In this document: positions 31,422-48,272 of the stretch, piece by piece
Layout of the letters: every line of letters begins with the position of its first letter
How positions within the stretch are numbered: the stretch's first letter is position 1
Origin: Ascochyta rabiei
Taxonomy: Eukaryota; Ascomycota; Dothideomycetes; Pleosporales; Didymellaceae
Reading direction: 5' to 3'
Length of the DNA stretch: 55,102 bases
Assembly (NCBI RefSeq): GCF_004011695.2
Contig: NW_026776140.1
Span: 1 to 55,102, forward strand
The notes under the pieces: model-generated
Database searches by the model: none
Told to the model about the DNA's origin: nothing
What the model saw: only the letters and a program-made list of their open reading frames with translations
Translations under genes and position numbers: made by a program

Positions 31422-34400
31422 TTATTTTGTACTAGAAGAGGGACGTCCTAAATCGACAAGAGAGTTTTCAAATAAAGTTACAGAATACATTATTACTGTA
31501 AAGTATAAAAAGTATAAAACGGTACTTATTTGACCAAATTCTATAAATGGAGATTCTACGTGTTTAGCTCCTAACTGCATTAAGATTAAGAAATTAGCAA
31601 TAAAGATAAAGAAAGCTGCTTTACTTAAAGGTCTAAATTGCATACCTCTTGATCTACTTACATCAGTAACAGGTAATAGTAATAATGTAAGAATAGCAGC
31701 AAACATAGCTATAACTCCTAATAATTTATTAGGAATAGATCTTAATATAGCATAGAAAGGAAGAAGGTATCATTCCGGAACTATGGCTGCAGGAGTTTGC
31801 ATAGGATTTGCCATAACATAGTTTTCACTATCACCTAATACGTTAGGCATAAAGAACACAAATAAAGATAATACAAATATAAATGCAAATACTGTAATAA
31901 GATCTTTAAATATGAAATACGGTGCAAAAGATATTCTTTCATAGTTTCCTGATACACCTAAAGGATTTCCTGATCCAGCTGTATCATGTAAAACTATTAA
32001 GTGCATTAGTGCTAAAGCAGCTAATACAAAAGGTAAAACAAAGTGTAATGAAAAGAATCTGTTTAATGTTGCATTGTTAACTGAGCATTTGTGTTGGTAA
32101 CTTCATTAAAAAAAACTATCGTTACGCTCAATAAATCTCTTCATTGATCGGACTATATCTTAATCTCTCTTTAGTATCTAGAAGGTATTTTTATTTTTTC
32201 TGAATATCTAGGTATTGTACGTAATTGTTTTATTCATAATAAATATTGTAATTTTTTATTACCCAATAATTTTACAGGGGCATTATGTAAAAAATTAATA
32301 ATGTTTTCTATTGATCTTACACCTGTAACTTTTAATCTGGAACAATTCGTTTTATCGATGTATAATGTAGTAGTAAAAGATAAATACTCACGAATAGCAG
32401 ATAATAGCACCTCTCCATTTTTTTGAGAAACATCGAAACTAGCCACTAAATAATCTTTATCTTTGTGTAATTTGTAAATACTGAAACAACCTTCAGCTTC
32501 TATAAATCCCACTAATCAAGCGGTAAAATAAGAGGCATTTGTGATAGATTCTATAGAATTTATGTCTTTACTATCTCTAACGTATTCAGGTAAATTTTCT
32601 GAATATATGATACCTGATAATAAAGCGTTTTTAAATCTTAAGTAATCAAGCTGTTTATTAGAAAACATAGGGTATTTATCAAATATAGGAAAAATAAATT
32701 TTTTTAAGTGGTCTTTATTTCTAATTCTTAGAGATACCATTTCGATTTCTTCTCTTTTTCTGAAACTTACTACACCTATAGCTAAAATGTTTTTAATTTT
32801 ATATATCAATTGAACGTCTTTAATAGACAATTCAATACCTAATTCATAGGCTAGGTATTTACCTTTTTTTGTAATAGTAAAAAACCCGTCACCTTCAAAT
32901 AAACCTACTAAATAAGCATAGGAGAGATCTTCTGCATGTAGTCTCTGAGAGGCTTCTGAAGTATGTATACTTCTCACCCCTGCTGATTGTCCCCATGTCA
33001 ATGCAATTTTCACGTAAATAATTGTTGTTAAAATCAAGAATAAATCGTATGCAAATCCTAAATTGGGGGATTTTCCAGCATTAAGCAGAATTTTTAACAT
33101 TACGTCACCGTAATGTGGTCCATCAATCTTTAAACCTCCTCAAATGACGAATGAAACGAATAATGATCGTTTCAATGAAGTATTTAACCTTCATTCTCAC
33201 CAGTTTTATATATATCCAGTGTTTAGACTATGTCTTCAACCAATTCAAATTAAGAAAATGAATTGGTTGTGGGGTACTCGTGTCAAGCTTATTGTTGGTA
33301 TTACTCACTTGTTAGTCGTTGAACGTTCTTGATTCACTCTTAATCTAGAAGATAAAAGCCTACCGAATCAAGCTCCGCTGCAAATAATCTATAAATCGGA
33401 GGAAGTTTTTATAGACGTTCTTGCAATTCTCCCCATTTGCCTTTAAAATGTTACCATTTTAAGGAGCCCATATTCACGAAAAAAAAGAAAAAATAAAAGT
33501 GTGATTTGTGTTTTTACTTGTTTAAAGGATAATTAAGATTTCCATATCGTTTAGTGATCCTTAAATCATTTAATCATTTTGCATAAGAAATCCCTTTAAG
33601 CCCAATTAAACCATGTAAACCTGAAAAAGAAAAGAAATTTATCACAGACTGTATATCTGTTTTAGAGCTTACGGAAAATTGATTATACATATTATTTTCT
33701 ACCTCTATTTTCCTAGTTGTGTTAAATAATAGTTTAAACGATTCAAATAAATTAACATGTATTCTTTGTTTTAATTGAAAACATGCGTCGTTATTACTTT
33801 TTATAAAAAATGAGCCTTCTGCCATCGTAAAGCCTACTAATCAATTTTTAAAGAAACTTAATTCAACATAATCTTTTGCATTGCTAGGTATTTCAAATGT
33901 TTTACCTACAAGATTTAACCTTGGTATATCTTCAAAGGTTTTTATCTCTTGCTTTAATACAGCGATCACAATGTTAAACTGGTTATTTCTTTTTTCAGTT
34001 AAGAAAAATATATTATGATGTAGTAATAATGGAAAAAAAACTTCTTGCAAATCAGTTTTGTTAATAATTAATTTACAAGTTGGGCTCTTATTATCTTTAT
34101 AAATAGTAATTTTACCTAAACCTAGAACAGAATGTATGTATTGTAAAGTTGAAATATCATCCAGATGTATAGATATTACAAGCTTAATAGCAATAAATCC
34201 TTTACTCGTTTTTGTTATTTGTATATAACCATCTCCATCAATTAATCCAACTAAAAAAGATATAAATGATGCAGGAATAGATAAATACTTTTCTTTATTT
34301 AATCTAACACTTTTATTTCCTTTTTTTAATGCATTAACATTAACAGTACCTATTGTAGGTAATATACTGCATAAGCAGTAATCTGTTATATTAATATTCG

Positions 34401-36265
34401 TAAAATTTGTTAACTCAACTATATCTTGTCCAACTCATGGTATAGCACTCATAAGGTTAGTAATAACTGTAGCACCTCATAGTGACATTTGCCCATAAGG
34501 AAGAACGTACAAATATACTTAATATAAACTAAAAGACATTTATAAAAAGCTAGTATAACTTTGAATTCGTATATACTATTAGTCATATTCCATAACTAAA
34601 TATTCCGACTGTGCATTAAGCATCATTTCAGACACCCATCAGTGACCCAGCCTGTCGCGATCATATAAATAACCGACGATCTCTAACTTTTAGTTCTATA
34701 TTTTATTAAGGTTAGCCTTTATCTAAATAAAACAAAACTAGAAATTCTTTGATCGTATTCACTAACATTGCCAAAGAAATATAAACATTTCTTCAATATC
34801 CCTGTCGGGCTATTCTACTTTACTTTTTATTTTTTTTTATAAATTGCATAAAAAGTTTTACTCATAGGACTATAATTTAAATTCAAACCTACAACAATAT
34901 TTAAACATATTTAACAATTCAACGTCTTCTTAATATCTTTTTTGGGGTTTGTAAAGCCCGATAAATGGTTTTTTGAGAACAACCTAAAGATTTAGATGCT
35001 TCTGTTATACTAGGAAACTCCCCATATACTGTATAGTCCATGTTATAAACCAGTATAGGTTTAGAACTATTTTTCATATTTTGAATAGCCTTTTCAGAAT
35101 AAATAGGTTTGATTTTATTTAAAGCAGATTGTCTCATTGCTTCAATAGTACCAGGAGAGAAGCTTTTACCTGTATTTAAATTACCAATAGCTAGTCTACG
35201 CTCTTCACTGTAATTAGTTTTCATATTTAATCTAGTAGTTTCGCTATGTTTATAACCAAAGCTTGAACCCGCTTCAGTCAATATGTTATAATTTGGTAAT
35301 AAAGATTTTAAGTAAAAGTCTTCCAAATCTAATAATTTTTTATTGTTTTCTTTGGTTACTATCTCAGGAAACAACTCTAAAATTATAAATGCAAAACAAG
35401 ATATACCATGTTTCTTTACTGCATTTTTAACTACTTTACTACCATGAAAATTGAATAAATGATTAGAAAATCTAGCATGGAATCTACCAGTGGAAGCTGA
35501 TCCTATATAATAATCCAGAGTAACTTTATTTAGAATTAAATAAATACCACTAAGACCTCGAGTATCGTTCAAAACTCTAGATTTAACCGTTTTATCAGAT
35601 AGATCTTCATATATAAAAACGGGATTAAGCTTTTTTTCGGATATGAATTTCGTTAACTCTTCACTAATTAACCTACGCGGGGATGTTACAGAAAAATGTC
35701 TTCTACCGGCTCCGCAGCCCCAGTCTTGTTTGCTTTGCAATCAAGACGCCGGGGCTATTGTATTTGATTTATTTAAACTTGTAAAGATACCAGGTCTAGT
35801 ATAATAAGAGTTGAATTTGTTTAGATTGTTGTTGTTATGGTTTAATTCAAATCATTTTGGGCTATTTGACAAACCCAGGAAAGCTGTAGCCATCATTAAA
35901 ATAAAGATAACAGTACCAATAGTTCATACTAGAGTTCTTGGTGCTCTATATGATCCATAGTACATACCTCTACCTATGTGTAAGTACACTATAAAGAAAA
36001 ATGCTGAAGCAGTGTTACTGTGTAAATAACGTATTAATCATCCATTATTTACATCACGCATAATATGCTCAACACTATTAAAAGCTTCTGCTACACTAGG
36101 GTTATAGTGCATTGCTAATGTTACACCTGTAACAATTTGTATAATTAAACAGAAGGCTAATAAAGAACCAAAATTTCACATGTAACTTAAATTTAAGGGT
36201 TGTGGTGAATCTACCAAGTAAGAATTAGCTAATCTCAAAATAGGATGACTTTTTAATAATCTCAT
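31422..36265 (-). CDS. cob: Apocytochrome b (four exons)
   Basis: Cytochrome b is the haem-bearing, quinone-reacting core of complex III. Exons are 36265-35873 (393 nt), 34509-34413 (97), 33147-33132 (16) and 32085-31422 (664), giving 389 residues. The joins restore [45 protein letters not shown] and the Q-site PEW. Haem-ligand histidines lie in AMHYNP/HSN and HLI contexts. The intron sites fall exactly after bases 393, 490 and 506, the common fungal cob sites, which supports the exon model. The C-terminus ([13 protein letters not shown]) is normal in length. Confidence 0.96.
32086..33131 (-). mobile_element. Group I intron cob-506
   Basis: The 1046-bp intron separates the 16-nt exon 3 from exon 4, inside WGGFSVNN. 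Confidence 0.92.
32171..33131 (-). CDS. LAGLIDADG homing endonuclease, cob-506 intron
   Basis: The frame is read through from the 16-nt exon. After the widespread leader ([15 protein letters not shown] and WGQSAGVRS) come two motifs: [12 protein letters not shown] near residue 93 and [12 protein letters not shown] near residue 209. It is about 319 residues and ends at TAA 32171, with TGA codons read as Trp at 32516 and 32234. The acidic catalytic residues are present. This endonuclease family is very common in fungal cob, cox1 and nad5 introns. Confidence 0.92.
33148..34412 (-). mobile_element. Group I intron cob-490
   Basis: The 1265-bp intron is inserted in DIVE/FIWGG. The exon ends in T and the intron in G, and the next intron follows after only 16 exonic bases. 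Confidence 0.92.
33514..34412 (-). CDS. LAGLIDADG homing endonuclease, cob-490 intron
   Basis: The frame is read through from exon 2. It has about 299 residues with a first motif [12 protein letters not shown] (near residue 54) and a second, [12 protein letters not shown] (near residue 191), where the usual D/E is replaced by M next to AEG. It may still be active because the terminal acidic position (E) is kept. It ends at TAA 33514 after TGA 33574 read as Trp. Confidence 0.9.
34510..35872 (-). mobile_element. Group I intron cob-393
   Basis: The 1363-bp intron sits after ATAFLG. The core segment at 34600-34690 (ACCGACGATC, CATTAAGCATCATTTCAGACACC on the plus strand) closely matches the core of the second cox1 intron at 43310-43390. 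Confidence 0.92.
34901..35872 (-). CDS. GIY-YIG homing endonuclease, cob-393 intron
   Basis: The frame continues from cob exon 1 for about 323 residues. The GIY-YIG core is [21 protein letters not shown] (about residues 96-116), with the catalytic Arg in [11 protein letters not shown] and the Glu-bearing [18 protein letters not shown]-terminal NUMOD-type helices ([32 protein letters not shown]) are DNA-binding. It ends at TAA 34901 after TGA 34919 read as Trp. Confidence 0.9.
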
Positions 36266-36576
36266 TTATTCTTTTTGTTGTTTTATTGTTTTTTAATTTA
36301 GTAGAATGTTTACAATTCCATTCGTTATTCAAACTTTGGCTATATATGTAGAAGAGTGAAGTGAACTTAGGAATGTAAACAAAACAGTTTTTTCTTAAAT
36401 TATCTCTTTTTTAGTTTTTGGATATAAAAAAAAAATTCGTGTATAAGCACATATGTATGCCATATACATTACTATTAATTTTTATTATTAAAAGTCTTTT
36501 TTTTTTTATCGCTATAAAAATATTTGCTCTAACTTTTTTTTGTAAACGAGCTGTTCAATACTACCGAAGGTAATCT

Positions 36577-36770
36577 GTTCTTTTTATAAAAGGCTTTAAG
36601 TAAAACGAACTTTACTCTTCTCCCCTTGCACTATAAATCTCTGTATATAATACAATATTACATTTTTTGATAATGGATATGGCACTATAAATATCTGTTC
36701 ATAATACAATATTCCATTTTTGACAATGGGATTTGCTGTACAAATTATTTAATTTGCGTAAAAAGTTAAC
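36577..36770. repeat. Dispersed repeat, also at 30424-30560
   Basis: It shares ATAAAAGGCTTTAAGTAAA, TTTACTCTTCTCC, TGCACTATAAATCTCTG and ACAATATTCCA. The copies are in the same orientation on either side of cob and its trailing ORF, so recombination could delete that block. Confidence 0.85.
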
Positions 36771-36824
36771 TACAAAAAAAGAATTTTCTTTCATTTATAA
36801 TTTTTTTAATCTTTATTACTACTA

Positions 36825-37017
36825 GGTTTAAAGCCCTAGATAGGCTTATTTTTTTATTCTTTATTCTTTTATCAATCTTTATAACTACTAGGTTTAAAGC
36901 CCTAGATAGGCTTATTTTTTTTTTATCTTTATTACTACTAGGTTTAAAGCCCTAGATAGGCTTATTTTTATTATCTTTATTACTACTAGGTTTAAAGCCC
37001 TAGATAGGCTTATTTTT
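36825..37017. repeat. About 47-bp tandem repeat, four copies
   Basis: Each unit has the palindrome-like core CTAGGTTTAAAGCCCTAG followed by ATAGGCTTATTTTT. It resembles the small hairpin or GC-cluster elements of fungal mtDNA. Confidence 0.9.
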
Positions 37018-37020
37018 TTA

Positions 37021-37106
37021 TTATTTATTATTTGCAATAAAGAAAGCAACTTCTCTAGAGATACAGATTCTACAATAATAGGCATACAACTGTGTAAGAT
37101 AGTCGT
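37021..37106 (-). pseudogene. Displaced cox2 C-terminal fragment
   Basis: The minus strand reads [23 protein letters not shown] sequence and then stops. It matches the last 20-odd residues of the intact cox2 end ([19 protein letters not shown]). It lies about 1 kb downstream of the present cox2 stop, beyond the trailing ORF, as expected if a new 3' end plus ORF was inserted and pushed the old end away. Confidence 0.8.
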
Positions 37107-37152
37107 TAAGTGATATTATAAATAATTTTGTAAGCTTTTTAACTACATAAAT

Positions 37153-38088
37153 TTATTGATTATCAGATGTACGTTTAGTATTAGTAGGTGTACTAGAATC
37201 ATCATTACCCACAAAACTATCACCAAATCTACGTTTAGTAGTAGCAGATGAACCAGCCATAGAATAATTACCGTTTTCTAGTCTTGTTTTTAATGAATTG
37301 TACATTCTAACTTCACTAGATAGATTTATCTCAGTATCCTTTATTGCAGAAGAAGCTTCAAGATATTCCTTCTGTCATTGCCCTGTTAGACCTCTCGCTT
37401 CATACACAGATTGTTGAGATACAATATCATTATAGTCCTGTCTAGCTCCTTCAAGTTGTTCCTCAAAGTAAAACACTTTATTTTGTACTTTACTAATTTT
37501 TTTTTCTAACTCTGAACGAGCATTTGTAATTGAAGCATCACCGGCACTAGAACTACCGATAGCTGAATTATTAGGAGCTTGCATAGAACTATTATACCCA
37601 GCTGCATTACTACCAACAGGTAAAGCACCACTTCCAGCTGTATTGTTAGGAACTGACATAGGACCACCACAATAAGACATTAGGAAAGTATTTTCTTTAA
37701 GACATTCATTAATTACAAAACGAATACCACCTAAAGAGCAAAAATAACTCAAGCTAGCGATTCAGTTATCTAGATTAGTAAAAACGTCATATTCTAAATA
37801 TTTCAAAAGAATAATTCTTATTCCGTAGCCCATGGCTGCAGTTATAAGACTACTAACTAAACCAATAATCATTTTTCTATTGATAGTAAATATACCACTT
37901 TGCAATGGCATAGAAGAAAATGCGTGAGGTTTAGGCAAACAATTGAAATTGAAATGTGCTATAAAAAGATTACAGGAAATACTTATTCTTTCAGCAATGT
38001 TTTGAATAAATATGAGTACTGTTCCTGTAATCATACTTATTCTTTCAGCAATGTTTTGAATAAATATGATTACTGTTCCTGTAATCAC
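37153..38088 (-). CDS. Hypothetical ORF overlapping the cox2 end (311 codons)
   Basis: I do not recognise a function. The frame starts at ATG 38088 inside cox2 (another frame, 19-bp overlap) and runs to TAA 37153 with TGA read as Trp at 37759 and 37372. The first residues come from a duplicated 54-bp unit (MITGTV[IL][11 protein letters not shown] twice). Then a Cox1-like piece, [15 protein letters not shown], is followed by hydrophobic stretches ([23 protein letters not shown]). A Gly/Ala/Asn-rich linker, a coiled coil ([20 protein letters not shown]) and a basic end ([14 protein letters not shown]) complete it. The design resembles the rps3 tail: Cox1 relic, membrane segment, coiled coil. 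Confidence 0.7.
37979..38086. repeat. 54-bp tandem duplication at the cox2 stop
   Basis: Copies are 37979-38032 and 38033-38086. The second contains the cox2 stop codon; both encode the start of the overlapping ORF. Confidence 0.93.
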
Positions 38089-40172
38089 GATAAGAACTTT
38101 TCCAAAGAGACAGATTCAACTACTATAGGCATAGAACTGTGTAAGATACCACAAATTTCTGAACATTGACCATAAAATGTTCCTAATCTGTTAATTAGAA
38201 CAGAGAATTGGTTTAATCTACCTGGGTATGCATCACATTTAACACCTAATGCTGGGATAGCAAATGAGTGAATAACATCCGCAGCAGTAAGAATAAATCT
38301 AGTGTGTGTAATTTCAGGAAGAATTACTCTGTTATCTACTTCTAACATTCTTAAAGCCCCTTCTTCTAAGTCAGATTCAGGCACTAGATAAGAATCAAAT
38401 TCTACAAAATCTCCATCACTGTTTAAGAAATCTGGGTATTCGTAACTTCAATATCATTGGTGCCCTTCTGCTAATACAGATAGTGAAGGATCAGTAACTT
38501 CATCCATTAAGTATAATAATTTGAAAGAAGGGAAAGCGATTAATACTAAGATTAAAGCAGGAGTAATTGTTCAAATTAATTCTATTAATGTCAATAAAAA
38601 CTTCTATACTTTCATATAGAACCGGACTCTATCTTCACCTATTCTAGTACAATATTATATAATATAATGTTATACAATAATGTCTAAGATAACAGGCGTT
38701 TCACGTATTAGTCTCTGAGGATCCTACTCTAATTTAAATATAAATTACGTAGTTTCCTGCTGATTGTCCATTGTTTTATCCTACCTCTCTACTTATTATT
38801 TATTTTTCTTGTTTATTTATAAATAAAAATTAGGAGGACCAAAATGGCAGAATTGTCACTGATAATATTAAATATTATAGTATCTGAGGCTTTAGGAGTT
38901 TCCAGCATATAGTGAAATTTTATTCCTAGTTGTTCCAAGTTTAACCTTAACAATTGTATTGTTTTATCCACTACACTATAATTGTGAAAATTAACTAGAT
39001 GAGAATTTATACCTCTCCTTAAAGACCTGACCGGAATTCATATATTTTATAACAGTACTTCCGCTCATATCTAAAAATTTAGCTGCTCTTCTAGCTGAAA
39101 CGAAACTTCCTATAAGTTTGAATTCTTCTGAAGAACATTTTTCATAGATATTAACAGGGTTTCCGTTCGATTTACTAATTTTCTCTTTAGTTTCAGATAT
39201 ATGTTTTCTATTTAAGGCTTTTTCTCTGATAATTTCAATAGTTTTCTCATTGTGAGTTTTACCATAAAAATGGTTATTCTCACCTCCTCTGGTTAACCTC
39301 ATTTTTTCTATAGTATCCTCATTGTGTTTTCTACCAAATAAAGCTGATTTAGCTCCAATGTATACACCTTTCAATGCTTTACTTGTTTTGTCTTTACTTT
39401 CTTGACTATGAGTATAACCTGAAGAACTTCCAGCTAATTTTAGTATATTATACTGAGGTTGTAAACTATCTAGGTAATATTGTTCTCTCTCGAGTAAGAG
39501 AGATTTATCACAATATTCTAATATAGATACTGAAAAGTGAATATAACCATATTTAACTAAAGCTCTACTGATTATTAAAGTTTCTTTACTTTTTAAATAG
39601 CTTAAGGTAAAATATTTTCGGAATCTTTTTGATAAATCTATAGATTGTCCTATATACATATCACCTGTAAGTAAATTTGTTCACAAATAAATACCAGATT
39701 TAGCTTTGTTTTCACAAAGAATCTCTTTTTTCATATTGTAAGCATTACCGTAGAATTTTACTGAAGGAATAATAGATTTATTATTGAGGTTTACATTTTC
39801 CGTAGAATGGAGATTGTTTTTATTATTAGTGGAATAAGTCCTTATAGAAATTAAGGCTTTGTTACTAAAAGGTAATTTAACATTGGAATACTTATGAATC
39901 GGCACATTTTTACCGTGGTTAAGATATTTGTTACTTATAGGTGATTTAGCACTATCGAAATTTTTAATGATAGCTCCTTGTATTCAACCAACACTAAATA
40001 AGATAGCAACTAAGTAATACATAATATTATCGTGTAATTCGATTAAAGCTTCCATTTGTGGGCTAGCACTATCTTGGAAGTAAAGTCCTCAAGCTCTAGG
40101 TGCATCACATATAAATTCGCTTGAAAAAGCAAATAAAGAGCTAATACCTATAAAAAAAGAAGCTAAAATACC
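38070..40172 (-). CDS. cox2: Cytochrome c oxidase subunit 2, fused in frame to cox1
   Basis: Cox2 accepts electrons from cytochrome c through its Cu-A centre in complex IV. It has no start codon of its own. The frame arrives from cox1 and passes through a short bridge ([21 protein letters not shown]) into the canonical [19 protein letters not shown]. Exons are the last part of 40634-39912 and 38591-38070; the junction gives [29 protein letters not shown]. The second exon has EGHQWYWSYEYPD and the copper motif [14 protein letters not shown], with both Cys, Glu and His present. It ends WLQEQ at TAA 38070. The last residues are probably acquired, because an older copy of this end lies at 37021-37106. 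The coordinate of the cox1/cox2 border is approximate. Confidence 0.93.
38592..39911 (-). mobile_element. Group I intron in cox2
   Basis: The 1320-bp intron is inserted at LNHG/TLIELIW. The core includes GGACAATCAGCAGGAAAC and CTCAGAGACTAATAC elements at 38700-38775 (minus). Confidence 0.9.
38991..39911 (-). CDS. GIY-YIG homing endonuclease, cox2 intron
   Basis: The frame continues from the upstream cox2 exon for about 306 residues. The GIY-YIG core is [20 protein letters not shown] (near residues 72-91), with the catalytic Arg in [10 protein letters not shown]. The Glu-bearing [20 protein letters not shown] follows. NUMOD repeats ([42 protein letters not shown]) and a helix-turn-helix-like end ([19 protein letters not shown]) follow. 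TGA 39681 is read as Trp; it ends at TAA 38991. Confidence 0.92.
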
Positions 40173-46475
<6,303 letters not shown>

Positions 46476-47061
46476 ACTTATCGTTGATGTTTTAATTGCT
46501 AAGTCGTTGTACCTATCACTATCGTCTGCAGATACTATTGTATTACTTTTGGCAAACCTAATAGGATTATAACAGGTCACACCCATATATAAAAGAAGTG
46601 TAGTTGTATATTTTCATTTTTTTTGAAAAAATATAGTAAAAAAAAGTTCATTTTACTACACCTAATGCTAATTACACTAAATTATAGAAAAGGTTATCTT
46701 ATTGCGAGTACTATTACAATAAGACTCCATCTAACTTGTGCTTATTATGTATTTAATTCGTTTTTTGAACCAATGCCTTCGAGCAGAGATAGTATTTATA
46801 TCTATTAAACAGTCATAAAATTTTTCTTAGTAACGAGAACCCCAATTAAAGGCTTAGTACGGAGTCAACGTTTATTTTTGTTTTTTATATTTTTTTTAAT
46901 TTTTTTTTTTATATTTTTTTTTTAATTTTTTTTTAATTTTTTTTATGTTTTTTTTTATTACGATTTTCCTAACTATATATAAATAAATAATTGGTTAAAC
47001 GCACATTGCTGTGAAAAATTGAAGACATAGTCTACTAATATCTAGTATCTATACAGTGTAA
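46476..47061. other. cox1 leader and spacer
   Basis: It is AT-rich with a long T-rich low-complexity stretch (46867-46960). A segment at 47020-47037 (TTGAAGACATAGTCTACT) resembles the 3' core motif of a group I intron and may be an intron relic. No protein gene is seen. Confidence 0.5.
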
Positions 47062-47133
47062 AGGGATACGAAGGAGTTGAACCTTATATTTATGATCTGC
47101 AATCAAAATGCATAGCCCTATGCAACATACCCC
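47062..47133 (-). tRNA. trnC: tRNA-Cys(GCA)
   Basis: The acceptor is GGGGTAT/GTATCCC, the D-arm TGCA-TAGGGCTA-TGCA and the anticodon loop TTGCAGA (one stem mismatch). Confidence 0.9.
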
Positions 47134-47273
47134 TTTTTTTTTAGAGATATATTTTTCACTATCTCTCTCTAATACTTTCTACTAAAAGTAAAAATAAAAA
47201 TACTTTTTACTATAAAATAAAAACACTTTTTGCTAAAGGTAAAAATAAAAAAGTTAAGCTTTTTTACTGAAGA

Positions 47274-48050
47274 CTAATGTAATTCTAATGCATCTTTAAT
47301 ATATGAACAAGATAAAACTACAAAAACTTGTGATTGAATAAAGGCAATACCTAGTTCTAATCCAGAGAATGCTATTATAAATGCTAATGGTAATAATCCT
47401 AAAATAAAGAAAATTATACCAGAGCTCATAATATTATAAGTAAATCCGCTTAAAATATTTAAAAGCATGTGACCAGATAATATATTAGCTGCTAATCTAA
47501 GTCCTAGAGACACATTTCTCGCTAAATATGAAATAAACTCGATTAAAACTAACAGTGGTAATAATCCTAAAGGACAACCTGCTGGAACAAATAAAGAAAA
47601 GAATTTTAATCCATGTTCTTTGAACCCTAAAACAGTAGCACCTAATACTACAGTGAAACTAAGTGAGAATGTTAATATAAAATGAGATGTTGATGCAAAA
47701 CTATATGGTATCATACCTATAAGGTTATTAATTAAAATAAAGATAAACAAGGCATACATAAATGGGAAATATGCTTGCCCACTTTTATTGTTAATTTGGT
47801 TTACTACAATACTGTGGATAGTAGCATATAATGTTTCTTGGCTTAAAGATCAACTATTTGGAGTAATTTTTGAATGGTTAGTAGCTAAAACACTAAAGTA
47901 AAAAGCTATAAACGCAGCAATTGTCATATATAACCCTATATTTGTAATAGATAGGTTCATATTTGCTAATAGTGGTGTATCGATACTGAATAAGTTTCTT
48001 ATTTCGAATTGATCTAGCGGACTCGCTATTGTTTGGTAGTGGTTAAACAT
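47274..48050 (-). CDS. atp6: ATP synthase subunit 6
   Basis: Atp6 (subunit a) forms the proton half-channels of the mitochondrial F1Fo ATP synthase. ATG 48050 to the stop at 47274 gives 258 residues, with TGA 47850 as Trp. The N-terminus MFNHYQTIASPLDQFEI is typical of fungi. The essential Arg lies in SLGLRLAANILSGHMLL (about residue 187). The C-terminal helix AFSGLELGIAFIQSQVFVVL has the channel Glu/Gln residues, and the end YIKDALELH is canonical. There is no tail here. Its partner genes atp8 and atp9 were not found in this window. Confidence 0.97.
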
Positions 48051-48272
48051 TTATTATTATTATTTTTTTTACTACAAGAATGGTGGTTAGTACAATAAAA
48101 GCAATAAAACAGAAGGTTTATTACTTTTATTGCTTTTATTACTTTTATTATTTTTATTACTTTTATTATTTTTATTACTTTTATAAAGCAATTATTCATT
48201 ACTATGGTCTAATGAATGAATTAAAGGCAAACATTGTAAAATGAATGTAATGTTGTATAAATAGCTATTACT
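48051..48272. repeat. Spacer with TTTTATTRC repeats
   Basis: Short 9-12-bp units of TTTTATTAC/TTTTATTGC fill about 48115-48185, between atp6 and rnpB. No gene is seen. Confidence 0.75.

Larger units (their letters stand above)
36266..37020. other. Repeat-rich spacer upstream of cob
   Basis: It contains a copy of the 30424-30560 element, internally duplicated, at 36577-36770. Four copies of a roughly 47-bp unit (ACTAGGTTTAAAGCCCTAGA core) follow at 36825-37017. A fifth diverged copy of that core is at 52600-52635. Confidence 0.85.

Noticed and set aside
33144..33332. 62-codon plus-strand ORF in the cob region
   Set aside because: It is antisense to the cob-490 intron core and the 16-nt exon.
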